DNA from: Acidimicrobiales bacterium
GTDB taxonomy: Bacteria; Actinomycetota; Acidimicrobiia; Acidimicrobiales; Iamiaceae
Assembly: GCA_035547835.1 (NCBI GenBank)
Contig: DASZTW010000019.1
Location: forward strand, 124,001 to 188,000
DNA: 64,000 nucleotides
Reading direction: 5' to 3'
The position numbers and the translations under genes were made by a program. This document shows positions 26,894 through 35,774 of the stretch, in pieces. Each line of letters opens with the position of its first letter. Position 1 is the stretch's first letter. The notes under the pieces are model-generated. The model made no database searches. It saw nothing but the letters and a program-made list of their open reading frames with translations, and was not told the DNA's origin.

Positions 26894-28882
26894 TCAGGTC
26901 GAGGGGGTGCCCGCCGGTTCGTCGAGCTCCTCGATGGCCGGGCCGGCGAACTGGGCGTTGTAGAGCTGGTAGTACGCACCGCCGCGTGCGACGAGCTCTT
27001 CGTGCGTGCCTTGCTCCACGATCGACCCGTTCTCCATCACCAAGATCAGGTCGGCGTCGCGGATGGTCGACAGGCGGTGGGCGATCACGAAACTCGTGCG
27101 CGACGAGCGCAACGCCGACATGGCCTGCTGGATGAGCACTTCCGTGCGGGTGTCGACGGAGCTGGTGGCTTCGTCGAGGATCAAGATCGTGGGGTCTGCC
27201 AGGAATGCCCTGGCGATGGTGATCAGCTGCTTCTCGCCGGCCGACACGGTGGTGCCGTCGTCGTCGAGGCGGGTGTCGTAGCCGTCGGGGAGCGAGTGCA
27301 CGAACCGGTCGACGTACGCGGCCTTTGCCGCCGCCCGGATCTGCTCCTCGGTCGCGTCGAGGTTGCCGTACGCGATGTTCTCGCGGATCGTTCCGCCGAA
27401 CAGCCAGGTGTCCTGCAGCACCATGCCGATGTTGGAGCGCAGTTCGGCGCGTGTCATCTGGGCGATGTCGACGCCGTCGAGCGTGATGCGGCCGCCGTCG
27501 ACCTCGTAGAACCGCATGATCAAGTTCACCAACGTGGTCTTGCCGGCGCCGGTCGGCCCGACGATCGCCACGGTCTCGCCCGGCTCGGCCACGAGCGACA
27601 AGTCACGGATCAGCTCCTGGTCAGCCCGGTAGGAGAACTTCACGCGCTCGAACTCGACACGGCCCTCTGGCCGCTCGTCGACGAGCGGGTGTTCGGGATC
27701 GGGCGACTCGTCTTCGGCGTCGAGCAGTTCGAAGACCCGCTCCGCCGAAGCGATGCCCGACTGCAAGACGTTGGCCATCGACGCCATCTGCGTGATGGGT
27801 TGCGTGAACGCCCTGGAGTACTGGATGAACGCCTGGATGTCGCCCACGGTCATCCGCCCGGACGAGATCAGCAACCCGCCCACCACGGCGATCGCCACGA
27901 AGTTCAAGTTGCCGAGGAACATCATCGCCGGCTGGATCACACCGGTGATGAACTGCGCCCGGAACGACGCTTCGTAGAGCCGGTCGTTGGTGGTCTGGAA
28001 CCGAGCCAGGGCGGCACCCTGCTGGCCGAACACCTTCACCAGCGCGTGGCCGGTGAACGATTCCTCGACCTGGGAGTTGAGCTCGCCGGTGTCGCGCCAC
28101 TGGGCGATGAACCACCGCTTCGACCGCTGGGTCACGATGCGCACGATCACGATCGACAGCGGGATCGTGACGATCGCGACCCCCGCCAGGATCGGGTCGA
28201 TCGTGAACATCATGACGCCGACGCCGATGATCATCAGCACCGACGTGAGCATCTGCGCCAGCGATTGCTGGAGGCTCTGGGCCAGGTTGTCGATGTCGTT
28301 GGTGACCCTGCTCAGCAGGTCGCCGCGGGGACGGCCGTCGACGTAGCGCAGCGGCAGGTGGTGGATCTTGTCCTCGACATCGGAGCGCAGCCGGTGCATG
28401 GCTTTTTGCACGACGTCCGCGAGCGCGTAGGACTGCCAGTACCGCAACACGGTCGCCGCCACGTACAGGCCGACGGCCACGAGCAGTGTGTGGCGCAGGG
28501 CGGGGAAGTCGACCCCGTGGTGGATGAACACCCCGCGCACGACGATGTCGGTTGCGTGCGCCAGGACTTTCGGGCCGATCACCGTGAACACGACGCTGCC
28601 GATGGCAGTGGTCACCACGATGATCATCTGTGTGCGCTGGGCTGCCATCTGGCGCAGCAGCCGGCGGACCGTACCGCCGAAGTCCTTCGATTTCTCGGCG
28701 GGCATCCCGGCCGTCGTGCCCCACCGTCCGGTGATGGCCCCGCGCTGGGGGTTCCTCACCTCGGTGCCACCCGTCGAGGTCGTGTCGGTCGGGGCCTCGG
28801 CGGCAGCAGCGCCGTTCGATGCGGTGCGGTCGTTGCCTGACGAGGCACCGTTGCCGGAGGGGGTGGCATCGCGGTCGGTCAC
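26894..28882 (-). CDS. ABC exporter subunit with consensus catalytic site (permease-ATPase half-transporter)
   Basis: A 662-residue half-transporter. After a Ser/Asn/Thr-rich N-terminal tail of about 60 residues come six membrane helices (about 75-370, starting QMIIVVTTAIGSVVFTVIGP) and an ATPase domain. Walker A is VGPTGAGKTTLVN, the Q-loop QDTWLFGGTIRENIAYG, the signature is atypical (TVSAGEKQLITIARAF), Walker B LILDEATSSVD has the catalytic Glu, and the switch His is in IAHRLSTI. GTG at 28882 overlaps the stop of the partner gene. Together they resemble heterodimeric multidrug exporters such as TM287/288 and BmrCD. Substrate unknown. Confidence 0.92.
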   Translation of the reverse strand: MTDRDATPSGNGASSGNDRTASNGAAAAEAPTDTTSTGGTEVRNPQRGAITGRWGTTAGMPAEKSKDFGGTVRRLLRQMAAQRTQMIIVVTTAIGSVVFTVIGPKVLAHATDIVVRGVFIHHGVDFPALRHTLLVAVGLYVAATVLRYWQSYALADVVQKAMHRLRSDVEDKIHHLPLRYVDGRPRGDLLSRVTNDIDNLAQSLQQSLAQMLTSVLMIIGVGVMMFTIDPILAGVAIVTIPLSIVIVRIVTQRSKRWFIAQWRDTGELNSQVEESFTGHALVKVFGQQGAALARFQTTNDRLYEASFRAQFITGVIQPAMMFLGNLNFVAIAVVGGLLISSGRMTVGDIQAFIQYSRAFTQPITQMASMANVLQSGIASAERVFELLDAEDESPDPEHPLVDERPEGRVEFERVKFSYRADQELIRDLSLVAEPGETVAIVGPTGAGKTTLVNLIMRFYEVDGGRITLDGVDIAQMTRAELRSNIGMVLQDTWLFGGTIRENIAYGNLDATEEQIRAAAKAAYVDRFVHSLPDGYDTRLDDDGTTVSAGEKQLITIARAFLADPTILILDEATSSVDTRTEVLIQQAMSALRSSRTSFVIAHRLSTIRDADLILVMENGSIVEQGTHEELVARGGAYYQLYNAQFAGPAIEELDEPAGTPST

Positions 28883-30612
28883 GCCGCTTCCTCCGCGCTC
28901 ATCTGCGAGTCGACGATCTCGGCGTAGGTCGGGCAGGTGTCCAGCAGCTCGTGGTGGGTGCCGAGACCCACCGCGTGGCCGTCGTCGAGGACGAGGATCT
29001 GGTCGGCGTTGCGGATCGTGGACACCCGCTGAGCCACGATGATCACCGTCGAGTCCGACACGTACGGCACGAGCGCGGCGCGCAGTCGTGCGTCGGTGGC
29101 GGTGTCGAGCGCCGAGAACGAATCGTCGAACAGGTAGATGTCGGGCTTGCGGACCAGGGCACGGGCGATGGCGAGACGTTGCCGTTGACCGCCCGAGACG
29201 TTGAGGCCGCCCTGTGCGATGGTGGCTCCGAGGCCGCCCGGCATGGCCGCCACGAAGTCGGCGGCCTGCGCAACCCGCAGCGCTTCCCACAGCTCCTCGT
29301 CGGTCGCGCCCGGCGCCGAGAAGCGCAAGTTCGATGCCACCGTCCCGCTGAACAGGTACGGGCGTTGGGGCACCAGGCCGATGTGGTGCCACAAGTTCTC
29401 GGGATCGAGCTCGCGCACGTCGGTGCCGTTGACGAGGACGGCACCACTGGTGACGTCGAACAAGCGGGGGATCAGGTTCAACAACGTGGTCTTGCCGGCG
29501 CCGGTGGAACCGATGATGGCGGTGGTCTGCGCAGGTCGGGCGAGCAGGTCCACCTGGGACAGCACCGGCTCCTCGGCGCCGGGGTAGCCGAAGGTGGCGC
29601 CACGCAGCTCGACGGTGCCGCGGGTCGTGGTCATCGGGATCGGCTCGGGCGGTGGCGCGACCGACGAGTCGAGGTCGAGGACCTCCTCGATCCGCTCCGC
29701 GCACACCGCGGCGCGGGGGATGAGCACGGCCATGAACGTGGCCATCATCACCGCGCCGAGGATCTGCACGAGGTATGTCTGGAAGGCGATCAGCGCGCCG
29801 ACTTTGAGCGTGCCGCTGTTGATGCGCCCGGCGCCGAACCAGATCACCGCGATGCTCGAGAAGTTCATGATGACCATGACGATCGGGAACATGTAGGCCT
29901 GGATCTGGCCGGCCCGCAGCGACACGTCGGTCAGCTCGCCGTTGGCTTCGGCGAAGCGGTACACCTCGAGGGGTTCGCGCACGAAGGCCCGCACCACCCG
30001 CAGCCCGACGAGCTGCTCTCGCAGCACCCGGTTCACCCAGTCGATGAGGTCCTGCACCCGTTGGTACAGGGGCACCATCCGGGAGATCACGAGCCCGATC
30101 AGCACGACCAGCAACGGGATCGCCACGACCAGGATCCACGACAGGCCGGCATCCTCGCGGACCGCCATGATGATGCCGCCGACGCACGTGATGGGCGCCG
30201 CCACGAGCATCGTGCAGCTGAGCTGGATGAACGTCTGGACCTGCTGCACGTCGTTGGTCACCCGGGTGATCAACGACGGCGCGCCCAGCTCGCTCACTTC
30301 GTGCGACGAGTAGCTCAGCACCTGCTGGAACAGGCCGGCGCGCACGTCTCGTCCGAAGCCGACGGCCGCCCGCGACCCGTAGTACACGGCGATCGTGGCA
30401 CACGCGACCTGGATGAAGGTGATGAACAGCATGTAGCCGCCGGTGGACCAGATGTAGCCGCGGTCGCCGCCCAACACGCCCTTGTCGATGATGTCGGCGG
30501 TGAGGCTCGGCAGGTACAACGTGGCGAGCGCCTGGGCGGTCTGGAACAGCAAGACACCCGCAAGCTGGTAGCGGTAGCGATGGAGGTGGCTGCGCAGGAG
30601 CCGCAACAGCAT
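28879..30612 (-). CDS. ABC exporter subunit with degenerate catalytic site
   Basis: A 577-residue half-transporter, first gene of the pair. Six membrane helices lie at about 15-300, including GGYMLFITFIQVACATIAVY. The ATPase has Walker A GSTGAGKTTLLN, Q-loop QRPYLFSGTVASNLRFS, the canonical signature NVSGGQRQRLAIARAL, and Walker B IYLFDDSFSALDT, where Asp replaces the catalytic Glu. The switch position reads VAQRVSTI, with Gln for His. Both changes mark the degenerate site known from heterodimeric exporters, in which only the partner site hydrolyses ATP fast. The 180 bp upstream, shared with the divergent di-iron gene, should hold the promoters. Confidence 0.92.
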   Translation of the reverse strand: MLLRLLRSHLHRYRYQLAGVLLFQTAQALATLYLPSLTADIIDKGVLGGDRGYIWSTGGYMLFITFIQVACATIAVYYGSRAAVGFGRDVRAGLFQQVLSYSSHEVSELGAPSLITRVTNDVQQVQTFIQLSCTMLVAAPITCVGGIIMAVREDAGLSWILVVAIPLLVVLIGLVISRMVPLYQRVQDLIDWVNRVLREQLVGLRVVRAFVREPLEVYRFAEANGELTDVSLRAGQIQAYMFPIVMVIMNFSSIAVIWFGAGRINSGTLKVGALIAFQTYLVQILGAVMMATFMAVLIPRAAVCAERIEEVLDLDSSVAPPPEPIPMTTTRGTVELRGATFGYPGAEEPVLSQVDLLARPAQTTAIIGSTGAGKTTLLNLIPRLFDVTSGAVLVNGTDVRELDPENLWHHIGLVPQRPYLFSGTVASNLRFSAPGATDEELWEALRVAQAADFVAAMPGGLGATIAQGGLNVSGGQRQRLAIARALVRKPDIYLFDDSFSALDTATDARLRAALVPYVSDSTVIIVAQRVSTIRNADQILVLDDGHAVGLGTHHELLDTCPTYAEIVDSQMSAEEAA

Positions 30613-30792
30613 CGGGTGTACTCCGGGTGACAGGTCGGGGCTGATCGGGTGATGAACGCCGGTTGGAAAGGTAGTTCTGAGACTCTACGGTTCCACAATT
30701 GAGAGACCGCGGAAGCTCCGATGAGTGGAGGCCGGTGCCGCATCTGGCACGATGTACGCCGTTGCCTGCAAGCAGCGCGAAGGGGGACTGCC

Positions 30793-31881
30793 ATGGCCGA
30801 CCTGCCGAGCCAGGCCGAGATGGATGCGTCGATCAAGATCGTGCACGACCATGCCGACCGCATCTTCTTGTGGAACTACGAGCGGGAGCGACCTCAGCTC
30901 GTCACGCTCTACAACAAGGCGATGTCGTCGCAGTGGAACAGCGTGACCGAGCTCGACTGGTCGATCGACGTCGACCCCGAGGAGCTCGTCCAGAAGCCGA
31001 CGCCGTTCCAAGAGATCGTGCGCGAGGCCACGAAGCTGCCGGGCTCCCCGATCGCCGCGTGGGGTGATCGTGAGATCACCGCGTTCGGGATCGAGGGCCT
31101 GAAAGCCAACTTGAGCCAGTTCATGCACGGCGAGCAGGGCGCCATGATGACGGCTGCGAAGATCGTCGAGACGGTCCCGTGGATCGACGCCAAGTACTAC
31201 GCGTCGACCCAGACGATGGACGAAGCCCGGCACACCGAGGTCTTCGCCAAGTACCTGCACACCAAGCTGGGTGAGGCGTACCCGATGACGCCGTTCCTCG
31301 AGAACCAGATCACCGCGCTGCTCGAGGACAGCCGGTGGGACATCGCCTACCTCGGCATGCAGATCATCATCGAGAGCTTGGCGCTGGCCGCGTTCGGTGA
31401 CCTGCTCCGTCGCACCGACGAACCGCTGCTGCGCAAGCTGCTGCGCTACGTGATGTCCGACGAAGCTCGCCACGTGGCGTTCGGGGTGCTCAGCCTGAGC
31501 GAGTACTACCAGCACCTCTCGTCGGCGGAGCTCAAGGAGCGCCAGGAGTTCCTGCTCGAGAACTCGTTGCTCAACCGGGCACGCGCCACCACTCCGGAGA
31601 TCTGGGAGCGGCTCGGCGTGTCGGCCGAGGCGGTGGTGCCGGCCATCATCGAGGCGGCCCAGCACAAGGGCCTGCTGCCCGGCGCGAGCTTCGCGCGGGG
31701 CTTCCACGCCAAGTTGGTGCCGAACGTCCGCAAGCTCGGGTTGCTCGATGCCAACGATGGTTGGCTCCGCAAGGAGTGGGCCAAGTACGGCCTCATGGAG
31801 TTCGAGCACGCCGACGACACCGGCACCGATTACGAGACGTACGACGCGGTGGCCGCCGACCGCGCCGCCGCCACCGCATGA
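30793..31881 (+). CDS. ferritin-like di-iron protein (R2-like/AurF-like oxygenase fold)
   Basis: A 362-residue four-helix-bundle protein with a full set of di-iron ligands: Glu114 in MHGEQGAM, Glu144 and His147 in MDEARHTEVF, Glu194 in IIIESLALAA, and Glu224 and His227 in MSDEARHVAFG. The two spaced DEARH motifs are typical of ferritin-like oxidases, including ribonucleotide reductase R2, AurF-type N-oxygenases and related actinobacterial proteins. The reaction is not known. ATG 30793 has an AGGGGGA box upstream. The stop overlaps the ATG of an SCO6745-family gene, so the two are probably co-translated and functionally linked. Confidence 0.85.
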   Translation: MADLPSQAEMDASIKIVHDHADRIFLWNYERERPQLVTLYNKAMSSQWNSVTELDWSIDVDPEELVQKPTPFQEIVREATKLPGSPIAAWGDREITAFGIEGLKANLSQFMHGEQGAMMTAAKIVETVPWIDAKYYASTQTMDEARHTEVFAKYLHTKLGEAYPMTPFLENQITALLEDSRWDIAYLGMQIIIESLALAAFGDLLRRTDEPLLRKLLRYVMSDEARHVAFGVLSLSEYYQHLSSAELKERQEFLLENSLLNRARATTPEIWERLGVSAEAVVPAIIEAAQHKGLLPGASFARGFHAKLVPNVRKLGLLDANDGWLRKEWAKYGLMEFEHADDTGTDYETYDAVAADRAAATA

Positions 31882-32744
31882 TCGAACCGGTCGTCGCCAG
31901 GAAGACCTGGCGGACCCTCGAGCCCTTGCACGGGCTCATCTACTTCGCACCCGAGGGCCCCGAGGAGTACGCCGCGGCAGGGGTCCCCGCCGGCACCGCC
32001 GGCTATTTCGCGTCGCGCTCGGCGCCACTCGGTGCCGTGCCGGTCGAGGTCGTGATCGCCACGTTCTTCAACTTCCACCCGGCGCTCGTGCGTCGCTCGA
32101 TGGACGGTGTGTGGGCGGCCACCACACCCGCAAGGGTGCTCCAGGCCCGCACGCGGGTCGCCGACCGAGCGCTTCGCGCCGCCCTGGGTGAGCTTGCGGA
32201 GGTGCCCGAGGTGGTGGAAGCGGCCCGGTTGGCGCGCCGCGCCGCGCAAGCAGCGGCCGACCACTGCGAAGGGCGTCCACTCTTCGCGGCCCACGCCGCG
32301 CTCGACTGGCCCGACGACCCGCTGCTCGAGCTGTGGCACGCCCAGACCTTGTTGCGCGAGTTTCGTGGCGACGCCCACATCGGGGCACTCGTAGCCGAAG
32401 ACATCTCGGCGGTGGAGGCGCTGGTCGTGCACGCCGCGACCGGCGATGTGCACGTCGGTTTCCTCCGGGCGAGCCGGAGCTGGCCCGACGAGGACTGGGA
32501 CGCGGCCGTCGATCGGCTGCGAGCCCGTGGCCTGCTGGAGGCCGGCGACGACCTCGCGCTCACGAGCGAGGGCGTCGCCCACCGTCAGCGCGTCGAGGAC
32601 GCCACCGACCGTGCGGCCATCCCGGCGTACGACGTGTTGGGGGACGACGGCTGCATCCGACTCCGGGACCTGGCCCGACCACTGGCCCGCGCCGTGGTCG
32701 ACCGCGGGTTCCTGAACCCAGCCCGCGTCCCTGCCACGCAGTAG
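31878..32744 (+). CDS. SCO6745-family protein
   Basis: A 288-residue protein of the SCO6745 family, conserved in actinobacteria. It starts with an Arg/Trp segment and the typical LEPLHGLIYFAPEGPEEYAA, then FFNFHPALVRRSMDGVW. The middle has PLLELWHAQTLLREFRGDAH. The C-terminal part looks like a winged helix with DWDAAVDRLRARGLLEAGDD and LALTSEGVAHRQRVED, similar to MarR-like or DUF-type HTH modules. Biochemical role unknown. Its ATG overlaps the TGA of the di-iron gene, so it may support or regulate that oxidase. Confidence 0.82.
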   Translation: MIEPVVARKTWRTLEPLHGLIYFAPEGPEEYAAAGVPAGTAGYFASRSAPLGAVPVEVVIATFFNFHPALVRRSMDGVWAATTPARVLQARTRVADRALRAALGELAEVPEVVEAARLARRAAQAAADHCEGRPLFAAHAALDWPDDPLLELWHAQTLLREFRGDAHIGALVAEDISAVEALVVHAATGDVHVGFLRASRSWPDEDWDAAVDRLRARGLLEAGDDLALTSEGVAHRQRVEDATDRAAIPAYDVLGDDGCIRLRDLARPLARAVVDRGFLNPARVPATQ

Positions 32745-32810
32745 CGGGTTCGCCGCCCGGGGCCGCGCCTACCCTCTGAGGGTCGCGCTGGGATGGCTCC
32801 GGGAGGGGCG

Positions 32811-34091
32811 ATGACCGACCAACCGATGTCGCCTCGATCCGCCGACCTCGGCATCCCGGGCATCGAAGGGCTCGAACAGGTGGCGCGGGGCGGCTTCGGC
32901 GTGGTGTTCCGGGGCCGCCAGGAGCACTTCCGGCGCACCGTGGCGGTCAAGGTCCTCGACTCGACTCCCGACGCCAAGACCCTCGCCCGCTTCGAGCAGG
33001 AGTGCCAGGCGCTCGGCGCGTTGTCCGGTCACCCCAACATCGTCTCGATCTTCGACGCCGGTTCCACGCCTGACGGCAGACCGTTCCTGATCATGCCGTA
33101 CCTGCCGGGAGGGTCGTTGGCCGACCGGCTCGCGGCGCGTGGGCCGTTCCCGTGGCCTGAGATGCTCGACACCGGCGTGAAGTTGGCGGGCGCGTTGACC
33201 ACCGCGCACGAGGCCGGCTTGCTGCACCGCGACATCAAGCCCGAGAACGTGCTGCGGTCGCAGTACAGCGAGCCGCTGCTGGCCGACTTCGGCCTGGCCC
33301 GGGTGCAGGGCCTCGACATGAGTCAGAGCACGACGATCTTGGCGACCCCCGCGCACGTGGCGCCGGAAGTGCTGTCGGGTCAGCCGGCCACGACCTCGTC
33401 CGACGTGTACTCGTTGGGCTCGACGCTGTTCGCGTTGCTGTACGGCGGGCCCGCATTCGTGCGTCCGGGCGACGAGCACGTGCTCGCCGTCATGGCGCGC
33501 CTCGCCACCGAACCACCGCCCGACCTGCGACCGATGGGTGTGCCCGACCTGCTGTGCCGGGTGCTCGAGTGGTGCATGCAGAAGCAGCCGGCGCACCGTC
33601 CGGCGTCGGCCCGCACCCTCGGCGAGGCGCTCCAGCGGGCGCAGGCGCAGCTCGGCGTGCCGGTCACCCCACTGCCGGTCGTGAGCCCGCCCGACCCGCA
33701 CCAGCTTGCCGGCGCGTTCTCGTCGTGGACACCCGCGCCGGCCGTGACCCCCGCACCGGAGTCGGGGTCGGGTGGCGTCTCGCCGGTGCCGGTGCCGGGC
33801 TCGGGTGATGTCTTGCCGGGGTCGGGTGGCGTCTCGCCGGTGCCGGTGCCGGGGTCGGGGTCGGAATCGACCGCCCTGGCGTCCGCGGCCCTCGGTTCGC
33901 AGCCGACGGTGGTTCCGCCGGTGGCGAGGTCAGGGGCGGGGGCCGGAGCACACGATGGCGAGGCACCGCCCGCGTCCGCTCCCGGTGGCCCCGGTGCGAT
34001 TGGGCCCTACACCTGGCTGCAAGTGGGCATCGCCGTGGCGGTGCTGGCGCTGTTCCTCACCGCGGGCCTCCTCACCGGCCTCGCGGTCTGA
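32811..34091 (+). CDS. membrane-anchored Ser/Thr protein kinase with Gly/Ser/Pro repeat linker
   Basis: A 426-residue Hanks-type kinase. The catalytic domain (about 15-285) has the Gly loop [12 protein letters not shown], catalytic Lys in [18 protein letters not shown], the DFG in [10 protein letters not shown] and the APE motif in [12 protein letters not shown] Pro/Gly/Ser-rich juxtamembrane linker with an 18-residue tandem repeat (33764-33871) leads to one membrane helix at 401-424 and almost no extracellular part. No PASTA or other sensor domain is present. ATG 32811 has GGGAGGGG upstream. A 13-bp palindrome ACCCTCTGAGGGT lies at 32771-32783, 27 nt before the start. Confidence 0.9.
   Translation: MTDQPMSPRSADLGIPGIEGLEQVARGGFGVVFRGRQEHFRRTVAVKVLDSTPDAKTLARFEQECQALGALSGHPNIVSIFDAGSTPDGRPFLIMPYLPGGSLADRLAARGPFPWPEMLDTGVKLAGALTTAHEAGLLHRDIKPENVLRSQYSEPLLADFGLARVQGLDMSQSTTILATPAHVAPEVLSGQPATTSSDVYSLGSTLFALLYGGPAFVRPGDEHVLAVMARLATEPPPDLRPMGVPDLLCRVLEWCMQKQPAHRPASARTLGEALQRAQAQLGVPVTPLPVVSPPDPHQLAGAFSSWTPAPAVTPAPESGSGGVSPVPVPGSGDVLPGSGGVSPVPVPGSGSESTALASAALGSQPTVVPPVARSGAGAGAHDGEAPPASAPGGPGAIGPYTWLQVGIAVAVLALFLTAGLLTGLAV
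33764..33871 (+). repeat. 54-bp in-frame tandem repeat in the kinase linker
   Basis: Two 54-bp units (33764-33817 and 33818-33871) are nearly identical over their first 35-40 bp and encode [14 protein letters not shown] twice, an 18-residue period. They lie between the kinase domain and the membrane helix. Confidence 0.8.
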
Positions 34092-34159
34092 CGTCCGGCG
34101 ACCGCACCGCCGACCGGCCTGGCCGCCCGTTCGCCGCCGATGGGTGGTGATGGCGTGCG

Positions 34160-34193
34160 GGTTGCGCGGCCGGCGGGGTTGCGTGGCCGGCGG
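34160..34193 (+). repeat. 17-bp tandem repeat between kinase and hypothetical gene
   Basis: Two units of GGTTGCGCGGCCGGCGG and GGTTGCGTGGCCGGCGG lie head to tail in the 120-bp gap between convergent genes. No gene is seen in this gap. Confidence 0.6.
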
Positions 34194-34211
34194 GGTTGGT
34201 GGGCGACCGGG

Positions 34212-34778
34212 TCAGACATCGCCGAGCCAGCTCGGTGCTCGCTCCAGCAGAAACCGGCTCACGTTGAGGCAGCGATCGAGCACATCGCACAGCTGCTCTT
34301 GGCCCATGAAGACGCGGGCCAGTGACACCTCGACCCGCGCCACGATCGTGAGCGCCCGCTCGGCCGCATCGGTGACCGACGCGAACGAGTCGATGGCGGA
34401 CACCTCGATCGGCAAGTCGGTGCCGCCGACGCCGGCCAGGTCGGTGGCCAGCACCAGCAGGTCGGGCCCGTCGGGCAGCGGCGGCAGCGACCACGTGAAG
34501 TGCAGCGGGAGGTGAAACTTGTCGGGCGGCTCGTCGTCCTCGTCCTCGAGGCCCATGACCACGTCCTCGAAAGCCAACATGCTGCGGGGATCGACTTCGA
34601 GGGCGAGGTGCAGGTCGAGCGGTCCGCCGCAGGCCTCCTCGGGATGCAGGTCGACCTCCCACGACTGGCGCAAGGAGTACGTCTCCACGAAGTGACGCTC
34701 GTCGTGGACGTGGAACCCGTGGTCCACCGCGTGATCTTTGAGGTCGGCCACGAAGCCGGGAACGTCGATGACGGCCAT
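34212..34778 (-). CDS. conserved hypothetical protein
   Basis: A 188-residue protein I cannot assign. It looks soluble, acidic and globular: MAVIDVPGFVADLKDHAVDH, then WEVDLHPEEACGGPLDLHLA, VDPRSMLAFEDVVMGLEDED, a sheet-like FHLPLHFTWSLPPLPDGPDL, and a C-terminal helix with LDRCLNVSRFLLERAPSWLG. No signal peptide, membrane helix or metal motif is visible. ATG 34778 is chosen; an in-frame ATG 18 nt further upstream is possible. It is convergent with the kinase and divergent from the inositol-phosphatase-like gene. Confidence 0.7.
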   Translation of the reverse strand: MAVIDVPGFVADLKDHAVDHGFHVHDERHFVETYSLRQSWEVDLHPEEACGGPLDLHLALEVDPRSMLAFEDVVMGLEDEDDEPPDKFHLPLHFTWSLPPLPDGPDLLVLATDLAGVGGTDLPIEVSAIDSFASVTDAAERALTIVARVEVSLARVFMGQEQLCDVLDRCLNVSRFLLERAPSWLGDV

Positions 34779-34835
34779 GCCCGACAAGCCTGCCATGCCC
34801 GTGCGACAACGCGGTCGCCAGGCGACCACGATCTT

Positions 34836-34918
34836 GCGATTCGTGCAGATGTGGTTGCTATGTCGCGGCGGGCTCAAGGGGTCCGCCGTTGCTATGTCGC
34901 CACTCGTGCACGAATCGC
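34836..34918. repeat. composite inverted/direct repeat element
   Basis: Perfect 12-bp outer inverted arms, GCGATTCGTGCA (34836-34847) and TGCACGAATCGC (34907-34918), enclose two direct copies of GTTGCTATGTCGC (34854-34866 and 34888-34900). A smaller GGCGG/CCGCC inverted pair lies in the centre. It fills the gap between the hypothetical gene and the inositol-phosphatase-like gene. Confidence 0.85.
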
Positions 34919-34924
34919 CAGGTT

Positions 34925-34952
34925 TTGGCGGTTGGCGGTTGGCGGTTGGCGG
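34925..34952 (+). repeat. four tandem copies of TTGGCGG
   Basis: A 7-bp unit, TTGGCGG, is repeated four times without interruption, ending 25 bp before the -10-like TACGGT of the gene at 34990. Phase variation by slippage is possible but unproven. Confidence 0.85.
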
Positions 34953-34989
34953 GGGCGGCCCACTCGCGCGTGGGGCTACGGTCCGGGGG

Positions 34990-35736
34990 GTGGACGGCGC
35001 CGAGCTCCTCGATCTGCTGGGCGCGGCTGCCGACGCCACGATCGCGTCGCTCGCCGCCACCGGTGATTGGGGCCCGTCGGGACGGCGTGAGGGCCAGTAC
35101 GCGAGCGACCTGGTCGCTGACCGCGCCGCGCTCAGCATCCTCCACGACGCCGGCCTCGACGTCGTCAGCGAGGAGTCGGGCCGCACGGGCCAGGGGACGA
35201 GCGGGGTCGTGGTGGTCGTCGACCCGCTCGACGGATCGACGAACGCTTCTCGGGGCGTGTCGTGGTGGGGGACCAGCCTGTGCGCAGTGGACCACGACGG
35301 ACCTGCGGCGGCCGTGGTGCACGACATCCGCCACGAGGTCCGCTACACCGCGGCGCGCGGGGGCGGCGCGCGGCGCGACGGCGAGGCCATCTGGCCGTCG
35401 GGCGCGACCGCCCTGGCCGATTCGCTGGTCGCCCTGTCGGGCTTGCCGCCGTGCCACCTCGGCTGGCGGCAGTTCCGTGCGCTGGGCGCCGTCGCGCTCG
35501 ACTTGTGCGCGGTGGCCGACGGCACGCTCGACGGGTTCATCGACTGCTCGCCCAGCGCGCACGGCGTGTGGGACTACCTGGGTGGGCTGCTGGTGTGCCG
35601 CGAGGCCGGTGCGGTGGTGGCCGACGGGTTGGGGCGAGAGCTCGTCACCCTCGACCACGCCGATCGCCGCACGCCCGTCGCAGCGGCCACCCCGCAGCTG
35701 CTGGCGGAGATCGTGGCTGCCCGGCGCACATTTTGA
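34990..35736 (+). CDS. inositol monophosphatase family protein
   Basis: A 248-residue Mg2+-dependent phosphatase of the IMPase/FIG superfamily. Motif A is VVVVDPLDGSTNASRGVSWW and the upstream Glu is in VVSEESGR; motif B is SAHGVWDYLGGLLVCREAGA, with the metal Asp in the W-D pair. The substrate could be inositol phosphate, histidinol phosphate or a similar sugar phosphate. GTG 34990 is preferred because a TACGGT -10 box (34977-34982) lies 7 nt upstream, suggesting a leaderless transcript; the frame upstream runs through the repeats. Confidence 0.88.
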   Translation: MDGAELLDLLGAAADATIASLAATGDWGPSGRREGQYASDLVADRAALSILHDAGLDVVSEESGRTGQGTSGVVVVVDPLDGSTNASRGVSWWGTSLCAVDHDGPAAAVVHDIRHEVRYTAARGGGARRDGEAIWPSGATALADSLVALSGLPPCHLGWRQFRALGAVALDLCAVADGTLDGFIDCSPSAHGVWDYLGGLLVCREAGAVVADGLGRELVTLDHADRRTPVAAATPQLLAEIVAARRTF

Positions 35737-35774
35737 CCCGCGGCTTCGGGGTCGACGGCTCGTAGGATTCGACC

